Below are positions 1 to 7,621 of a DNA stretch of 64,000 nucleotides, piece after piece; position 1 is the first letter of the stretch; every line of letters begins with the position of its first letter. Below the pieces are notes generated by a model. The model saw only the letters and a program-made list of their open reading frames with translations, made no database searches and was not told the DNA's origin. A program made the position numbers and the translations under genes. Source of the DNA: Poseidonibacter antarcticus (GTDB lineage: Bacteria > Campylobacterota > Campylobacteria > Campylobacterales > Arcobacteraceae). The stretch lies in contig NZ_RCWF01000010.1 in assembly GCF_003667345.1 (NCBI RefSeq), positions 30,855 to 94,854 of the forward strand, given 5' to 3'.

Positions 1-2
1 TT

Positions 3-143
3 GATAAAACAAATAAATTTAAGATAAATAGTATGACTAAACAATCAAAACTAGAAGCACTAATTGAAATTACAGAACTACTTGAAAAAAGTGAAATAAA
101 ACATGAAATCGAAGATGAATATATTCAACTTAAAGATATTTAA
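3..143 (+). CDS. C-terminal end of an unidentified protein (cut by window edge)
   Basis: The reading frame is open from the first bases and stops with TAA at 141-143, giving about 46 residues rich in Glu, Lys and Ile that look helical. An internal ATG lies at 33 but has no clear ribosome binding site, so I take this as the tail of a longer gene that begins outside the window. I do not recognise the family. Confidence 0.45.
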   Translation, partial: DKTNKFKINSMTKQSKLEALIEITELLEKSEIKHEIEDEYIQLKDI

Positions 144-448
144 GCTATTTTAAATTATTCAACTTTATATTTTAACGATATAAGATTATCTAATATTATA
201 TTCATAAATTAAATAAATATAGACTATTCTCTTATTAAAAATGCTTTTATCATATTATTTTTTATAAGCTAAAAGCAACTTAACATATAATTATTATTAA
301 ATAATATTTTATTTATATTTATAATTTGAAATTTTTATACTATTTTTCATAAAAAACTCTATATTTTATTACTTAAATATATATCTTAACATACATTTAA
401 GTTATAAATGATTATACTTTCAATAATTAAATAATAAAGGAGCCAAAA
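144..448. other. AT-rich intergenic region
   Basis: About 300 bases of very AT-rich DNA without a credible open frame. It contains the promoter-like TATACT at 413-418 for the following Lys-rich peptide gene and an AAGGAG ribosome binding site at 437-442. I see nothing else that is structured. Confidence 0.5.
413..418 (+). promoter_or_regulatory. Putative -10 box for the H1-like peptide gene
   Basis: TATACT lies about 30 bases upstream of the ATG at 449 and close before the AAGGAG ribosome binding site. No convincing -35 box is visible, which is common for sigma-70 promoters in Campylobacterota. Positional inference only. Confidence 0.35.
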
Positions 449-637
449 ATGGCAAAAGAATTAAAGAAAAAAGTAATCACTAAAGTTGCAAAAAAAGCAG
501 TTAAAAAAACGGATCTTAAAAAGAAAAAAGCGGCTAAATTAGTAAAAACAGTTAAAAAAGTACTTGTTAAAAAAGCACCTAAAAAATTAAAATGTGCTAA
601 AAAAATTGCAAAAAAAGCAGTTAAAAAAGCTGCATAA
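449..637 (+). CDS. Small Lys/Ala-rich histone H1-like protein
   Basis: A 62-residue, extremely basic peptide. More than a third of its residues are Lys, most of the rest Ala, Val and Leu, with a single Cys near residue 49. The composition and the repeated AKKAVKK pattern resemble the Lys-rich tails of bacterial histone H1-like proteins, which bind and compact DNA. An ideal AAGGAG ribosome binding site sits 6 bases before the ATG, and a strong hairpin follows the stop, so it appears to be a single-gene transcript. A nucleoid or RNA-binding role is inferred from composition alone. There is no defined domain fold to confirm it. Confidence 0.7.
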   Translation: MAKELKKKVITKVAKKAVKKTDLKKKKAAKLVKTVKKVLVKKAPKKLKCAKKIAKKAVKKAA

Positions 638-643
638 TTAAAA

Positions 644-668
644 TAAGGATAGAGTTTCTCTATCCTTA
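644..668 (+). terminator. Hairpin terminator after the H1-like gene
   Basis: A perfect inverted repeat has arms AAGGATAGAG (645-654) and CTCTATCCTT (658-667) with a 3-base loop. It starts 7 bases after the stop codon. The U-run after it is weak, but the position and stem strength fit a transcription terminator. Confidence 0.7.
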
Positions 669-722
669 ACTCTATTTCCTATCCAATCTTCATTTATTAA
701 CATTTATTTAACTTATTCGTAA

Positions 723-728
723 TATAAT
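723..728 (+). promoter_or_regulatory. Putative -10 box (TATAAT) for the NosL-like gene
   Basis: A consensus TATAAT lies 26 bases before the ATG at 755, with AAGGA at 744-748 as ribosome binding site. The spacing suits a short leader. Confidence 0.45.
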
Positions 729-754
729 TTTACAAACAAAAATAAGGAAAACTA

Positions 755-1858
755 ATGTTAAAAAAACTGCTAATTATGCTAAGTATTGTAGGACTAGCTC
801 TTACATCACTAAATGCAAATGAACATAAAATGTTCCAAACTGTAAAATCTGAAGATGCTACTTTGGTAAAAACTGATTCAAGTAAAAACTTTTGTAATGT
901 ATGTGGAATGCACTTAACAAAATTTTACAAAACTAATCACGTTACAACTTTCAAAAATGGTAATAAAGAACAGTATTGTTCTCTTCATTGTCAAGCAAAG
1001 ATTCATAATCATTATAATGACAAGATAGAAAAAATTGAAGTTGTTGATACAAAATCATTAAAATTAATTGATGCACAAAAAGCATTTTATGTAGTGGGTT
1101 CTTCAAAAAAAGGTACGATGAGTGCTATTAGTAAATATGCATTTTTAAATGAAAATGATGCTATAGCTTTTCAAAAAGAGTTTGGAGGAAAAATTCACAA
1201 CTTTGATGAAGCATTAGAAATTGCAAAAAAAGATATAAATAAAGATAATGCGATGGTTGATAAAAAAAGGGTTCCTGTTGCAAAAAAAGGTAAAAAAATT
1301 TACGAAGCTATGTGTAAACAAGATAAACATCCTGAGTTTAATTCTGTAGGTGAAGCTAAAAAATATATTATAGATAATAAATTATGTAAACCTTTAAAAG
1401 CAAATATGCAACAAGCAGTTGCGATTTATTTATATGACCCTATTTTAGCTGCAAATAAAGATAAAATGATAAAAGTACCTGAAGATGCAAAATGCCCAGT
1501 ATGTGGAATGTTTGTATCAAAATATCCAAAATGGGTAGCGCAAATTGATGTAAGTCAAAAACACACTCATTATTTTGATGGTGTAAAAGATATGATGAAG
1601 TTTTATTTTAATCCAAGTAAATTCAATCATAATCATAAAAAAAGTGATATAAGTAAAATGATTGTAACTGATTATTATAGTTTAAATGCAATTGATGCAA
1701 AAAGCGCTTATTATGTAATAGGTTCAAATATTTATGGACCAATGGGTGAAGAATTAATTCCTTTTAAAAATGAAAAAGAAGCCAAAGAATTTTCTCAAAG
1801 TCATGCTGGTAAAAAAATATTAAAATTTGAAGAGATTAAAGAAGAGATTTTATATTAA
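755..1858 (+). CDS. Secreted tandem NosL-domain copper-binding protein
   Basis: This 367-residue protein has an N-terminal signal peptide (residues 1 to about 22, ending LNANE). Two NosL-type modules follow. The first carries CNVCGM at 47-52 and a second Cys pair near 75 and 79. The second carries CPVCGM at 247-252. NosL is a periplasmic or lipid-anchored copper(I) chaperone for nitrous oxide reductase, and its CxxCGM motif binds metal. Here the two modules are joined by a segment (about 178-225) with its own two Cys, loosely like a haem-less cytochrome c region. No other nos genes are visible, so the client protein is unknown. I would call it a copper-handling NosL family protein rather than NosL itself. 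It is monocistronic, with hairpins on both sides. Confidence 0.8.
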   Translation: MLKKLLIMLSIVGLALTSLNANEHKMFQTVKSEDATLVKTDSSKNFCNVCGMHLTKFYKTNHVTTFKNGNKEQYCSLHCQAKIHNHYNDKIEKIEVVDTKSLKLIDAQKAFYVVGSSKKGTMSAISKYAFLNENDAIAFQKEFGGKIHNFDEALEIAKKDINKDNAMVDKKRVPVAKKGKKIYEAMCKQDKHPEFNSVGEAKKYIIDNKLCKPLKANMQQAVAIYLYDPILAANKDKMIKVPEDAKCPVCGMFVSKYPKWVAQIDVSQKHTHYFDGVKDMMKFYFNPSKFNHNHKKSDISKMIVTDYYSLNAIDAKSAYYVIGSNIYGPMGEELIPFKNEKEAKEFSQSHAGKKILKFEEIKEEILY

Positions 1859-1862
1859 ACGT

Positions 1863-1891
1863 TTTACAATGCGATTAATTCGCATTGTAAA
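1863..1891. terminator. Bidirectional terminator between nosL-like and ppnP
   Basis: A perfect 12-bp inverted repeat (1863-1874 and 1880-1891) with a 5-base loop sits between two convergent genes, directly after the NosL-like stop at 1858 and 20 bases after the ppnP stop on the minus strand. Confidence 0.75.
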
Positions 1892-1910
1892 TAAACTTTA
1901 TAAATTTATT

Positions 1911-2228
1911 CTAATTATTTTTTATAAATGAACAACAATAGTCAACTAATGATGTCACTCTTAATTTGAATTTTGAATTTGCAGGAACCTTAAATGTTGC
2001 AGGTCCTTTGTATGAAACCCACTCTTTTGCAGGTAAAAGAACTTCCAACTCACCTCTTTGAATATCCATAATTTGAGTATGAACTGTATTTAATTCATAT
2101 TCTCCTGGTAGCATAATACCTAAAGTTTTTCTAGAACCATCATCAAATTCAATACTTCTGCTTGTTATATTACCTTCAAAAAGAACGCATGCAGCTTTTG
2201 CGATAGAAACATTATTAAATTCTGCCAT
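1911..2228 (-). CDS. ppnP: Pyrimidine/purine nucleoside phosphorylase
   Basis: A 105-residue single cupin domain of the PpnP (YaiE, DUF1255) family. Features that match are the central LPGEYELNTVHTQIMDIQRGELEVLLP-type stretch, the WVSYKGPATFKVPANS segment and the C-terminal DYCCSF. The family catalyses phosphorolysis of several nucleosides to base plus ribose-1-phosphate in the cytoplasm for nucleoside salvage. Length and motifs are normal. It is a single gene, convergent with the NosL-like gene and divergent from the recO pair. Confidence 0.9.
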   Translation of the reverse strand: MAEFNNVSIAKAACVLFEGNITSRSIEFDDGSRKTLGIMLPGEYELNTVHTQIMDIQRGELEVLLPAKEWVSYKGPATFKVPANSKFKLRVTSLVDYCCSFIKNN

Positions 2229-2344
2229 TAAATTTCCTTACATAATTATTTTATTGATTATATCAGATTTATTATTTGGTTTTATTGAAGCAAAAGGCTA
2301 GTTTTTTTTAGATACAATTGCAAATAAATTAAACAAGGATACTT

Positions 2345-2599
2345 ATGACTATTCAAGAAGAATTAGCCTCTTTAATAAAGAATGACGTACTAATAGAAAT
2401 AGAAGATTACATTGATGAATTATTTGAAATAATTGCAGCAAAAAAAGAAGATGAAAGAACAAAAGAAGAGTTAAGCTCTATGCAAGAGATGAGAGATGAT
2501 TTTAATGCTATGCTTCAAGATATTGAAGATGATGCTATTGATAATGAGGAAGCAAAAGAAATAATTGAAGAAATAAATGAAATGAGAAAAGAGGACTAA
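2345..2599 (+). CDS. Small acidic helical protein upstream of recO
   Basis: An 84-residue, very acidic protein, rich in Glu and Asp, with heptad-like spacing suggesting one or two long helices. It has no Cys and no recognisable domain. It lies 7 bases upstream of recO on the same strand and probably shares its mRNA. AAGGA precedes the ATG. I do not recognise a function. Co-transcription with recO hints at, but does not show, a link to DNA metabolism. Confidence 0.7.
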   Translation: MTIQEELASLIKNDVLIEIEDYIDELFEIIAAKKEDERTKEELSSMQEMRDDFNAMLQDIEDDAIDNEEAKEIIEEINEMRKED

Positions 2600-2606
2600 T
2601 CTTTTT

Positions 2607-3221
2607 ATGCAAGGTTATATAATAGATATAAAACCTGTAAAAGATGATGACTTAATTGTTTCAATACTAACAGAGACATCTATTTTAACAACTTATAGAT
2701 TTTATGGTGCTAGACATTCTAATATTAATATAGGTTATAAAATAGATTTCGAACTAGAAGATACAAAATCAACGATTCCAAGACTAAAAGATGTAATACA
2801 ACTAGGTTTTGAGTGGATTTTAGATTATGAAAAAATGTATTGCTGGCAAAGATTTATAAAAAACTTCAAACCTCATTTTAAAGACTTAGAAGAAATTGAT
2901 TCTTTTTATTTTTATAATTTAGATAATTTAGTACATATTATGATTAAACAAAATGCACTAAGAGCAATTTGTGAATCTTATTTATCTATTTTAGAACATG
3001 AGGGAAGACTCCATACAGATTATGAATGTTTAATATGTGAGAATAAAATTACTGAGAATATCTCATTGGTTAGAGGTTTTCTTCCTGTTCATGCTAAGTG
3101 TACTTATTCAAGAATATTTGAATTGAAAAAAATAAAAGAGTTATTTGAAGAAAAAAAATTAATCAATCTAAATGATGAAGAAGTAGAATATTTATGGAAT
3201 ATTATTTTGCAAGGTTTATAA
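2607..3221 (+). CDS. recO: Recombination mediator RecO (epsilonproteobacterial type)
   Basis: A 204-residue protein that begins MQGYIIDIKPVKDDDLIVSI, the N-terminal OB-fold signature of RecO in Campylobacter and Arcobacter relatives. The C-terminal half has a helical region and a Cys cluster (CLIC near 141-144 and another Cys near 164) like the zinc-binding loop of RecO. RecO helps RecA replace single-stranded-DNA-binding protein during RecF-pathway repair. It is shorter than the roughly 240-residue enzyme of enterics, as usual in this phylum. It follows the small acidic gene by 7 bases. Confidence 0.85.
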   Translation: MQGYIIDIKPVKDDDLIVSILTETSILTTYRFYGARHSNINIGYKIDFELEDTKSTIPRLKDVIQLGFEWILDYEKMYCWQRFIKNFKPHFKDLEEIDSFYFYNLDNLVHIMIKQNALRAICESYLSILEHEGRLHTDYECLICENKITENISLVRGFLPVHAKCTYSRIFELKKIKELFEEKKLINLNDEEVEYLWNIILQGL

Positions 3222-3235
3222 TAGATTATTAGACT

Positions 3236-4054
3236 TTATTCATCTAATAATCTATCTTCTAATTTTTCAATTGCTTCTTCTAAAGCTTTTACATTTAAAC
3301 CATAATTTTTAGCTTTTTTAATTGCAAGAGTTATATTTTTTTGGCTTAATGGATTTGTAATTTCACATGCGGTTTTAATTACATCAAGTATTTGAACTTT
3401 CTCTTTAATTCTTTCATCACAGTTAGAAATATTATCAACATTTTCAATTAATTCAATTAAGTTTTCACTTAATTTCCAATGTCTAAATATTTTCGCAGTA
3501 ATTTCTGAACTACTAAATCCAACAACTTCTTTTTCAGCAAGAGCTAAATTTATACCTGAAGAAATTTTTGCTTTAAACTCTTCACATTTCCCATCATTAA
3601 TTATATTATCTGCTAAAATAAATTTTCCAGTTTCTTGTAATAATGCAGGAAGTAATAACTCTTCTTTTAAATCATAATTAACTTTTCCTAACCATAAACT
3701 TACAAGTGATGAAGAGAGATTTGATGTTCTCATAAAATCATCACTTGTAATTCCATATGGCTCTAAATTAGTCTTTAAAAGATTTTGAATCGTTCCACCA
3801 ATAGCAATAGTAATTGTAAAATTAATACCTAATAAATTAACAGCACGACTTGGTGTTTCTACTTTAGACCTAAATCCAAACATTGCAGAATTAGAAATTT
3901 TTAATAAAGTAGAAATAATTAAAGCATCTTTTTCTATTATTTCTAATAAATCAGAAGCCTCCTTATCACTTTTTTTTCTAAACTCTTCAATATCTATAAT
4001 TGTTTTAGGTAAAGGAGACAATGACTCAATTCTTTTTATAATATCAGTACTCAT
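3236..4054 (-). CDS. HDOD-domain signalling protein
   Basis: About 272 residues with one HDOD domain (the divergent HD-like output domain of bacterial signalling proteins). Typical stretches are the N-terminal RIESLSPLP, LLKISNSAMFGF and SRAVNLLG. HDOD proteins lack phosphodiesterase activity and usually act as scaffolds in chemotaxis, motility or stress signalling. I chose the ATG at 4054, which overlaps the ychF stop as TGATG. A GTG one codon upstream (4057) is the alternative. The overlap indicates translational coupling to ychF. There is no receiver or other attached domain, so the input is unknown. Confidence 0.8.
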   Translation of the reverse strand: MSTDIIKRIESLSPLPKTIIDIEEFRKKSDKEASDLLEIIEKDALIISTLLKISNSAMFGFRSKVETPSRAVNLLGINFTITIAIGGTIQNLLKTNLEPYGITSDDFMRTSNLSSSLVSLWLGKVNYDLKEELLLPALLQETGKFILADNIINDGKCEEFKAKISSGINLALAEKEVVGFSSSEITAKIFRHWKLSENLIELIENVDNISNCDERIKEKVQILDVIKTACEITNPLSQKNITLAIKKAKNYGLNVKALEEAIEKLEDRLLDE

Positions 4055-5157
4055 CACGTATTAAATCTAAAGTGCATAATATCACCATCTTGAACAACAT
4101 AATCTTTACCTTCAAGTCTTAACTTTCCAGCTTCTTTTGCTTTTGCTTCTCCACCTAAGGCAATGAAATCTTCATAAGCTATTACTTCTGCTTTAATAAA
4201 ACCTTTTTCAAAGTCATTATGAATAACAGCTGCTGCTTGTGGTGCTTTTGTATTTTTTGGAATTGTCCAAGATCTTACTTCAACTTTTCCAGCTGTAAAG
4301 TATGATTGAAGTCCAAGTTTATCAAATGCTTTATGAATAATTTGTTCTAATCCAGATTCTTCTACACCTAAATCTGTTAAAAATTCTTGTGCTTCATCAT
4401 CATCAAGTCCAACTAATTCTTCTTCAATTTTTGCACATAATACAATTACATCAGCTTGCACTTTTGAAGCGTGTTCTTTTACTAAATCAACAAATTTATT
4501 TCCACCATCTGCTAAAGAATCTTCATCAACATTTGCACCATAAATAACATCTTTATTTGATAAAAGTCTTAACTCTTTATCTAATTCAATAAATAATTCA
4601 TTTTCACAATCTTCAAAAGTTTTAGCAGATTCTAAATTTTCTAAGTGTTTTAATAAAGCTGATGCAATTTCAAATTTTGCAGCTGCAACTTTATCAAATT
4701 TTGATTCTTTTTTTAATTTGTCACATTTTCTTTCAACTTGAGTAATATCGGCATAGATAAGTTCAGTTTCAATAATTTCAATATCTCTTAAAGGATCAAT
4801 TCCACCTTCAACATGTACAACATTTTCATCTTCAAAACATCTAACCATATGTAAGATAACTTCAACTTCTCTAATATTAGATAAAAATTTATTTCCTAAA
4901 CCTTCACCTTTAGATGCACCTTTTACTAAACCTGCGATATCAACAAAATCAATAGTTGAATGTTGGATTTTATCAGGAATTACAATTTTTGCTAATTCAT
5001 CTAATCTTTTATCTGGAACGGGTACAATTGCTTTATTTGGTTCAATTGTACAAAATGGATAATTTTGTGCCTCTGCATTTTGAGCTTTTGTCAAAGCATT
5101 AAAAGTCGTTGACTTTCCTATATTTGGTAATCCTACTATTCCTACACCTAATCCCAT
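4054..5157 (-). CDS. ychF: Ribosome-binding ATPase YchF (OLA1 family)
   Basis: A 367-residue Obg-family P-loop protein. The G1 motif is GLPNIGKST at residues 9-17 and the G3-like DIAGLVKGAS follows. A central coiled coil comes next, then the C-terminal TGS domain (from about residue 280, with GGEAKAKEAGKLRLEG). YchF hydrolyses ATP rather than GTP, binds ribosomes and affects translation initiation and oxidative-stress responses. Length is normal. The HDOD gene downstream starts inside its stop codon. Confidence 0.95.
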   Translation of the reverse strand: MGLGVGIVGLPNIGKSTTFNALTKAQNAEAQNYPFCTIEPNKAIVPVPDKRLDELAKIVIPDKIQHSTIDFVDIAGLVKGASKGEGLGNKFLSNIREVEVILHMVRCFEDENVVHVEGGIDPLRDIEIIETELIYADITQVERKCDKLKKESKFDKVAAAKFEIASALLKHLENLESAKTFEDCENELFIELDKELRLLSNKDVIYGANVDEDSLADGGNKFVDLVKEHASKVQADVIVLCAKIEEELVGLDDDEAQEFLTDLGVEESGLEQIIHKAFDKLGLQSYFTAGKVEVRSWTIPKNTKAPQAAAVIHNDFEKGFIKAEVIAYEDFIALGGEAKAKEAGKLRLEGKDYVVQDGDIMHFRFNT

Positions 5158-5509
5158 TTCTATCCTTTAGTATTTATTCTATAATAACCCATCAATTAAA
5201 CAGAGTATTTTCTACAAACAGATTATAAACGATAATGGCAAAGAAGTAGATAAAATTTATCTTATTAAACATAAGAAATAATGAGTTTATTTTTTTAATT
5301 AGTATAAATATAGTTAAACAATTGTTTATTCTTATATTTATATATAGAAATATTATATAAAATATAAATAAAATAATAACTCTCTATTTAGTTATAATAA
5401 AAATATATTAAACATATAATATTATATTTATATATAGAAGTAATTGTTAATAATATATTAGTTATAATTATTTTATATCAAATATAGAAATAATTATTAG
5501 GAGCTTATA
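5158..5509. promoter_or_regulatory. AT-rich region with repeated motif upstream of parA
   Basis: This 350-base gap between divergent ychF and the ParA gene is extremely AT-rich. An exact 18-bp direct repeat, TTATATTTATATATAGAA, occurs at 5332-5349 and 5422-5439, 90 bp apart. A shorter relative containing ATATAGAAATAATTA lies at about 5482-5497, just before the ribosome binding site. Repeated sites next to a partition ATPase could be an operator or a centromere-like site. No open reading frame is supported here. Confidence 0.5.
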
Positions 5510-6106
5510 TTGTCGTATGTTGTTTATAGTATAAAAGGTGGAGTTGGTAAAACTACTCTATCTGTTCAGGTATCTCAAATGTTAAATTATACTTATGTTA
5601 CGAATGATTCTCATTCATCTGCACATAATTTAATGCCAGAAGAAAAAGGTTTTTTAGTTTCAACTGAAGATTATGATGAAATTCCATTTGATGAAAATGT
5701 AGTTTATGATTTTGGTGGATTTAAAGATTCTAGAATAAATGATATTATTAAACAAGCTAGTAAAATTATAATACCAACACTTACTTCAATTGTTGATGTT
5801 CAAGCTACTATTGCAACACTTAAAGATGTATCTGAAATTAACAAGGATATAATCATTGTAATTAATAGAACTAAGAACAACAACAAAGCTATTGAGTTAA
5901 AAGAGTATTTAGAAGAAGAGATAAAAAAATCATATAAAGATATAAATTTTACTATTTTATTTGTTAGAGATTCTTCTGTATTAGAAGATAGTTTATTTGA
6001 TTGTGAAGCTATTGAAAATAAAGCTGGAACAAATAGATTTAAAAGACATATTTATAGAAATGCAATAGAAGATATGAATAATATTAAAAAAGCACTAAAG
6101 GATTAA
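5510..6106 (+). CDS. ParA-family partition ATPase (plasmid-like)
   Basis: A 198-residue deviant Walker ATPase. The Walker A motif KGGVGKTT is at residues 9-16 with both the signature and the P-loop Lys. The Walker A-prime region reads VVYDFGGF, and the later IIVINRT segment fits the ParA/MinD fold. It is short and lacks an N-terminal helix-turn-helix, like type Ib plasmid ParA proteins. The start is TTG at 5510, with AGGAG 6 bases upstream. The next gene, 2 bases downstream, encodes a small basic protein, as in plasmid parA-parB-like cassettes. It is distinct from the usual chromosomal ParA-ParB pair. It may segregate a replicon or belong to an integrated element. Confidence 0.8.
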   Translation: MSYVVYSIKGGVGKTTLSVQVSQMLNYTYVTNDSHSSAHNLMPEEKGFLVSTEDYDEIPFDENVVYDFGGFKDSRINDIIKQASKIIIPTLTSIVDVQATIATLKDVSEINKDIIIVINRTKNNNKAIELKEYLEEEIKKSYKDINFTILFVRDSSVLEDSLFDCEAIENKAGTNRFKRHIYRNAIEDMNNIKKALKD

Positions 6107-6108
6107 TT

Positions 6109-6384
6109 ATGGGCTATGCAGATAAGTTAAAACAAAATTCTTCAAAAATTCAAACTAATGAAAAAGTTTTAAAAGAAAAAGCACCTACAAAGAAAAAAGC
6201 AGGAAGACCAAAAAAAGTACAAGAAGAAGTAAGAAATGTAGCTATTCCTGTTGCATTAAACAAACATGAAAAAGATTGGATTGAGCAACAGGCTTTAAAT
6301 ATGTCAAGAGAAGTTGGAGTTAAGATTACTACTTCAGCTTGGATGAGAATGACTTTATTAAAAGAGATGGAAAAGGATCTTTAA
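6109..6384 (+). CDS. Small basic DNA-binding partner of ParA (RHH-like)
   Basis: This 91-residue protein has a Lys-rich N-terminal half with an AT-hook-like KAGRPKK near residues 31-37. The C-terminal half has a beta strand (NVAIPVAL) followed by two helices, consistent with a ribbon-helix-helix fold. Small RHH proteins commonly act as the centromere-binding partner and autorepressor of type Ib ParA ATPases. Only 2 bases separate it from parA, so the two are one operon. The role is inferred from position and composition. Confidence 0.65.
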   Translation: MGYADKLKQNSSKIQTNEKVLKEKAPTKKKAGRPKKVQEEVRNVAIPVALNKHEKDWIEQQALNMSREVGVKITTSAWMRMTLLKEMEKDL

Positions 6385-6435
6385 TTTTATTATTTAATAA
6401 AATACTAACAAAACATCGTATAAGTATTTTTTGCT

Positions 6436-6441
6436 TATAAT
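6436..6441 (+). promoter_or_regulatory. Putative -10 box (TATAAT) for the response regulator gene
   Basis: TATAAT, preceded closely by TG, stands 27 bases upstream of the TTG start at 6468, with an AAAAAGG ribosome binding site between them. Confidence 0.45.
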
Positions 6442-6467
6442 GATTATTATCAATAAAAAGGTCTTAT

Positions 6468-7145
6468 TTGAAATATCGTATATTAATAGTTGAAGATGAA
6501 CTTGTCACTTTAAGTATGCTATCAAAAGTTTTAAAAGAAGATTATAATGTAATTACTGCAGTTAATGGTAAAAAAGCTTTTGAACTTTATAAAAAATTTA
6601 ATCCTCATGTAATTATAAGTGATTTAAAAATGCCAATTATGGATGGAATTGAACTTATAAAAAAGATACGAGAAATTGATCAAAACTCAAAAATAATAAT
6701 TACAACTTTTAAAGATGATATTGATACACTTTTAGCAGCAACAGAACTTAAACTTTTTAAATATTTAATCAAACCAATAAACTTAATAGAACTAAAAAAA
6801 ATTATTGTTAACTCTTTAGAAGAGCTAAGTAGATTTAATACAATTTCATTAGATAGTATAAAAATATCTAATGATCTTATATGGAAAAGAGATGAATTTG
6901 AGCTCTATAATGATAATAAAATACTAAAGCTTACACCAAAAGAGAAAAAAGTATTAAATTTTTTACTAACAAAACCAAACCAAGTTTTTACTTATAATGA
7001 AATTATTTATGAAGTTTGGCAAAAAAATGATGAGATGGGTGATAGAAAAACTTTAAAAACTATTATTACAGGTTTAAGAAAAAAAATTATAAATATCCAC
7101 ATTAGTAATGTCTATGGTTTTGGTTATAAAATAGAATGCTTTTAG
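6468..7145 (+). CDS. OmpR-family response regulator
   Basis: The protein has 225 residues. A receiver domain spans about 1-118, with the acidic pair E9-D10, phospho-acceptor D52 in IISDLKMP, T80 and conserved K102. A C-terminal winged helix spans about 135-225, with LTPKEKKVLNFLL and a final YGFGYKIE. It is a DNA-binding transcriptional regulator activated by a histidine kinase. The start is TTG. No kinase gene is adjacent, so it is an orphan here. It is monocistronic with its own promoter-like TATAAT. Target genes are unknown. Confidence 0.85.
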   Translation: MKYRILIVEDELVTLSMLSKVLKEDYNVITAVNGKKAFELYKKFNPHVIISDLKMPIMDGIELIKKIREIDQNSKIIITTFKDDIDTLLAATELKLFKYLIKPINLIELKKIIVNSLEELSRFNTISLDSIKISNDLIWKRDEFELYNDNKILKLTPKEKKVLNFLLTKPNQVFTYNEIIYEVWQKNDEMGDRKTLKTIITGLRKKIINIHISNVYGFGYKIECF

Positions 7146-7176
7146 TTCTTCTTACCATTTCATAACAATTTAAATA

Positions 7177-7182
7177 TATAAT
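7177..7182 (+). promoter_or_regulatory. Putative -10 box (TATAAT) for the SiaC-like gene
   Basis: TATAAT lies 28 bases before the ATG at 7211, with TAAGGA as ribosome binding site. Prediction by position and sequence only. Confidence 0.4.
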
Positions 7183-7210
7183 TTGCTTTATTAAAATAAG
7201 GAAAAATTTT

Positions 7211-7588
7211 ATGGAAAATTTTATTATAAAAGAAACAAAATATACACCAGAGGTAAATCTTAATCTTAATGAAGGAGTAATGAATATAAAAGGAAATTCT
7301 TATCCTGAAAATACTCTAGAATTTTATGACCCAATTTTAAATATATTAGAAAATTTTTTTAAAAATACAGTAAATAAAGACATTATTTTAAATATTGAAA
7401 TAGTTTATTTTAATTCAAGTAGTTCAAGAGTTTTCTTTGAAATATTTGATCTTATTGAAGATTTTAGCCATTCATTAAATTTTGTAATTAATTGGATTTG
7501 TCATAATAATGATGAAGTCACAAAAATTGGAGAAGACTTCAAAGAAGACTTCGAAAAATTAAACTTTAATATTATATCAAAAGCATAA
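7211..7588 (+). CDS. SiaC-like (DUF1987) signalling protein
   Basis: A 125-residue single-domain protein of the SiaC/DUF1987 family, recognised by the segments GNSYPENTLEFYDPIL and IVYFNSSSSRVFFEIFDL. In Pseudomonas, SiaC is phosphorylated by the kinase SiaB, dephosphorylated by the phosphatase SiaA, and stimulates the diguanylate cyclase SiaD when unphosphorylated. The phosphorylated Thr of the NTSS loop is Ser here (FNSSSS). No siaA, siaB or siaD gene is adjacent, so partners must be elsewhere. The upstream neighbour is an orphan response regulator. Confidence 0.75.
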   Translation: MENFIIKETKYTPEVNLNLNEGVMNIKGNSYPENTLEFYDPILNILENFFKNTVNKDIILNIEIVYFNSSSSRVFFEIFDLIEDFSHSLNFVINWICHNNDEVTKIGEDFKEDFEKLNFNIISKA

Positions 7589-7621
7589 AATAAAAAGATA
7601 AAAATCTTAGAAAAAGTAATA

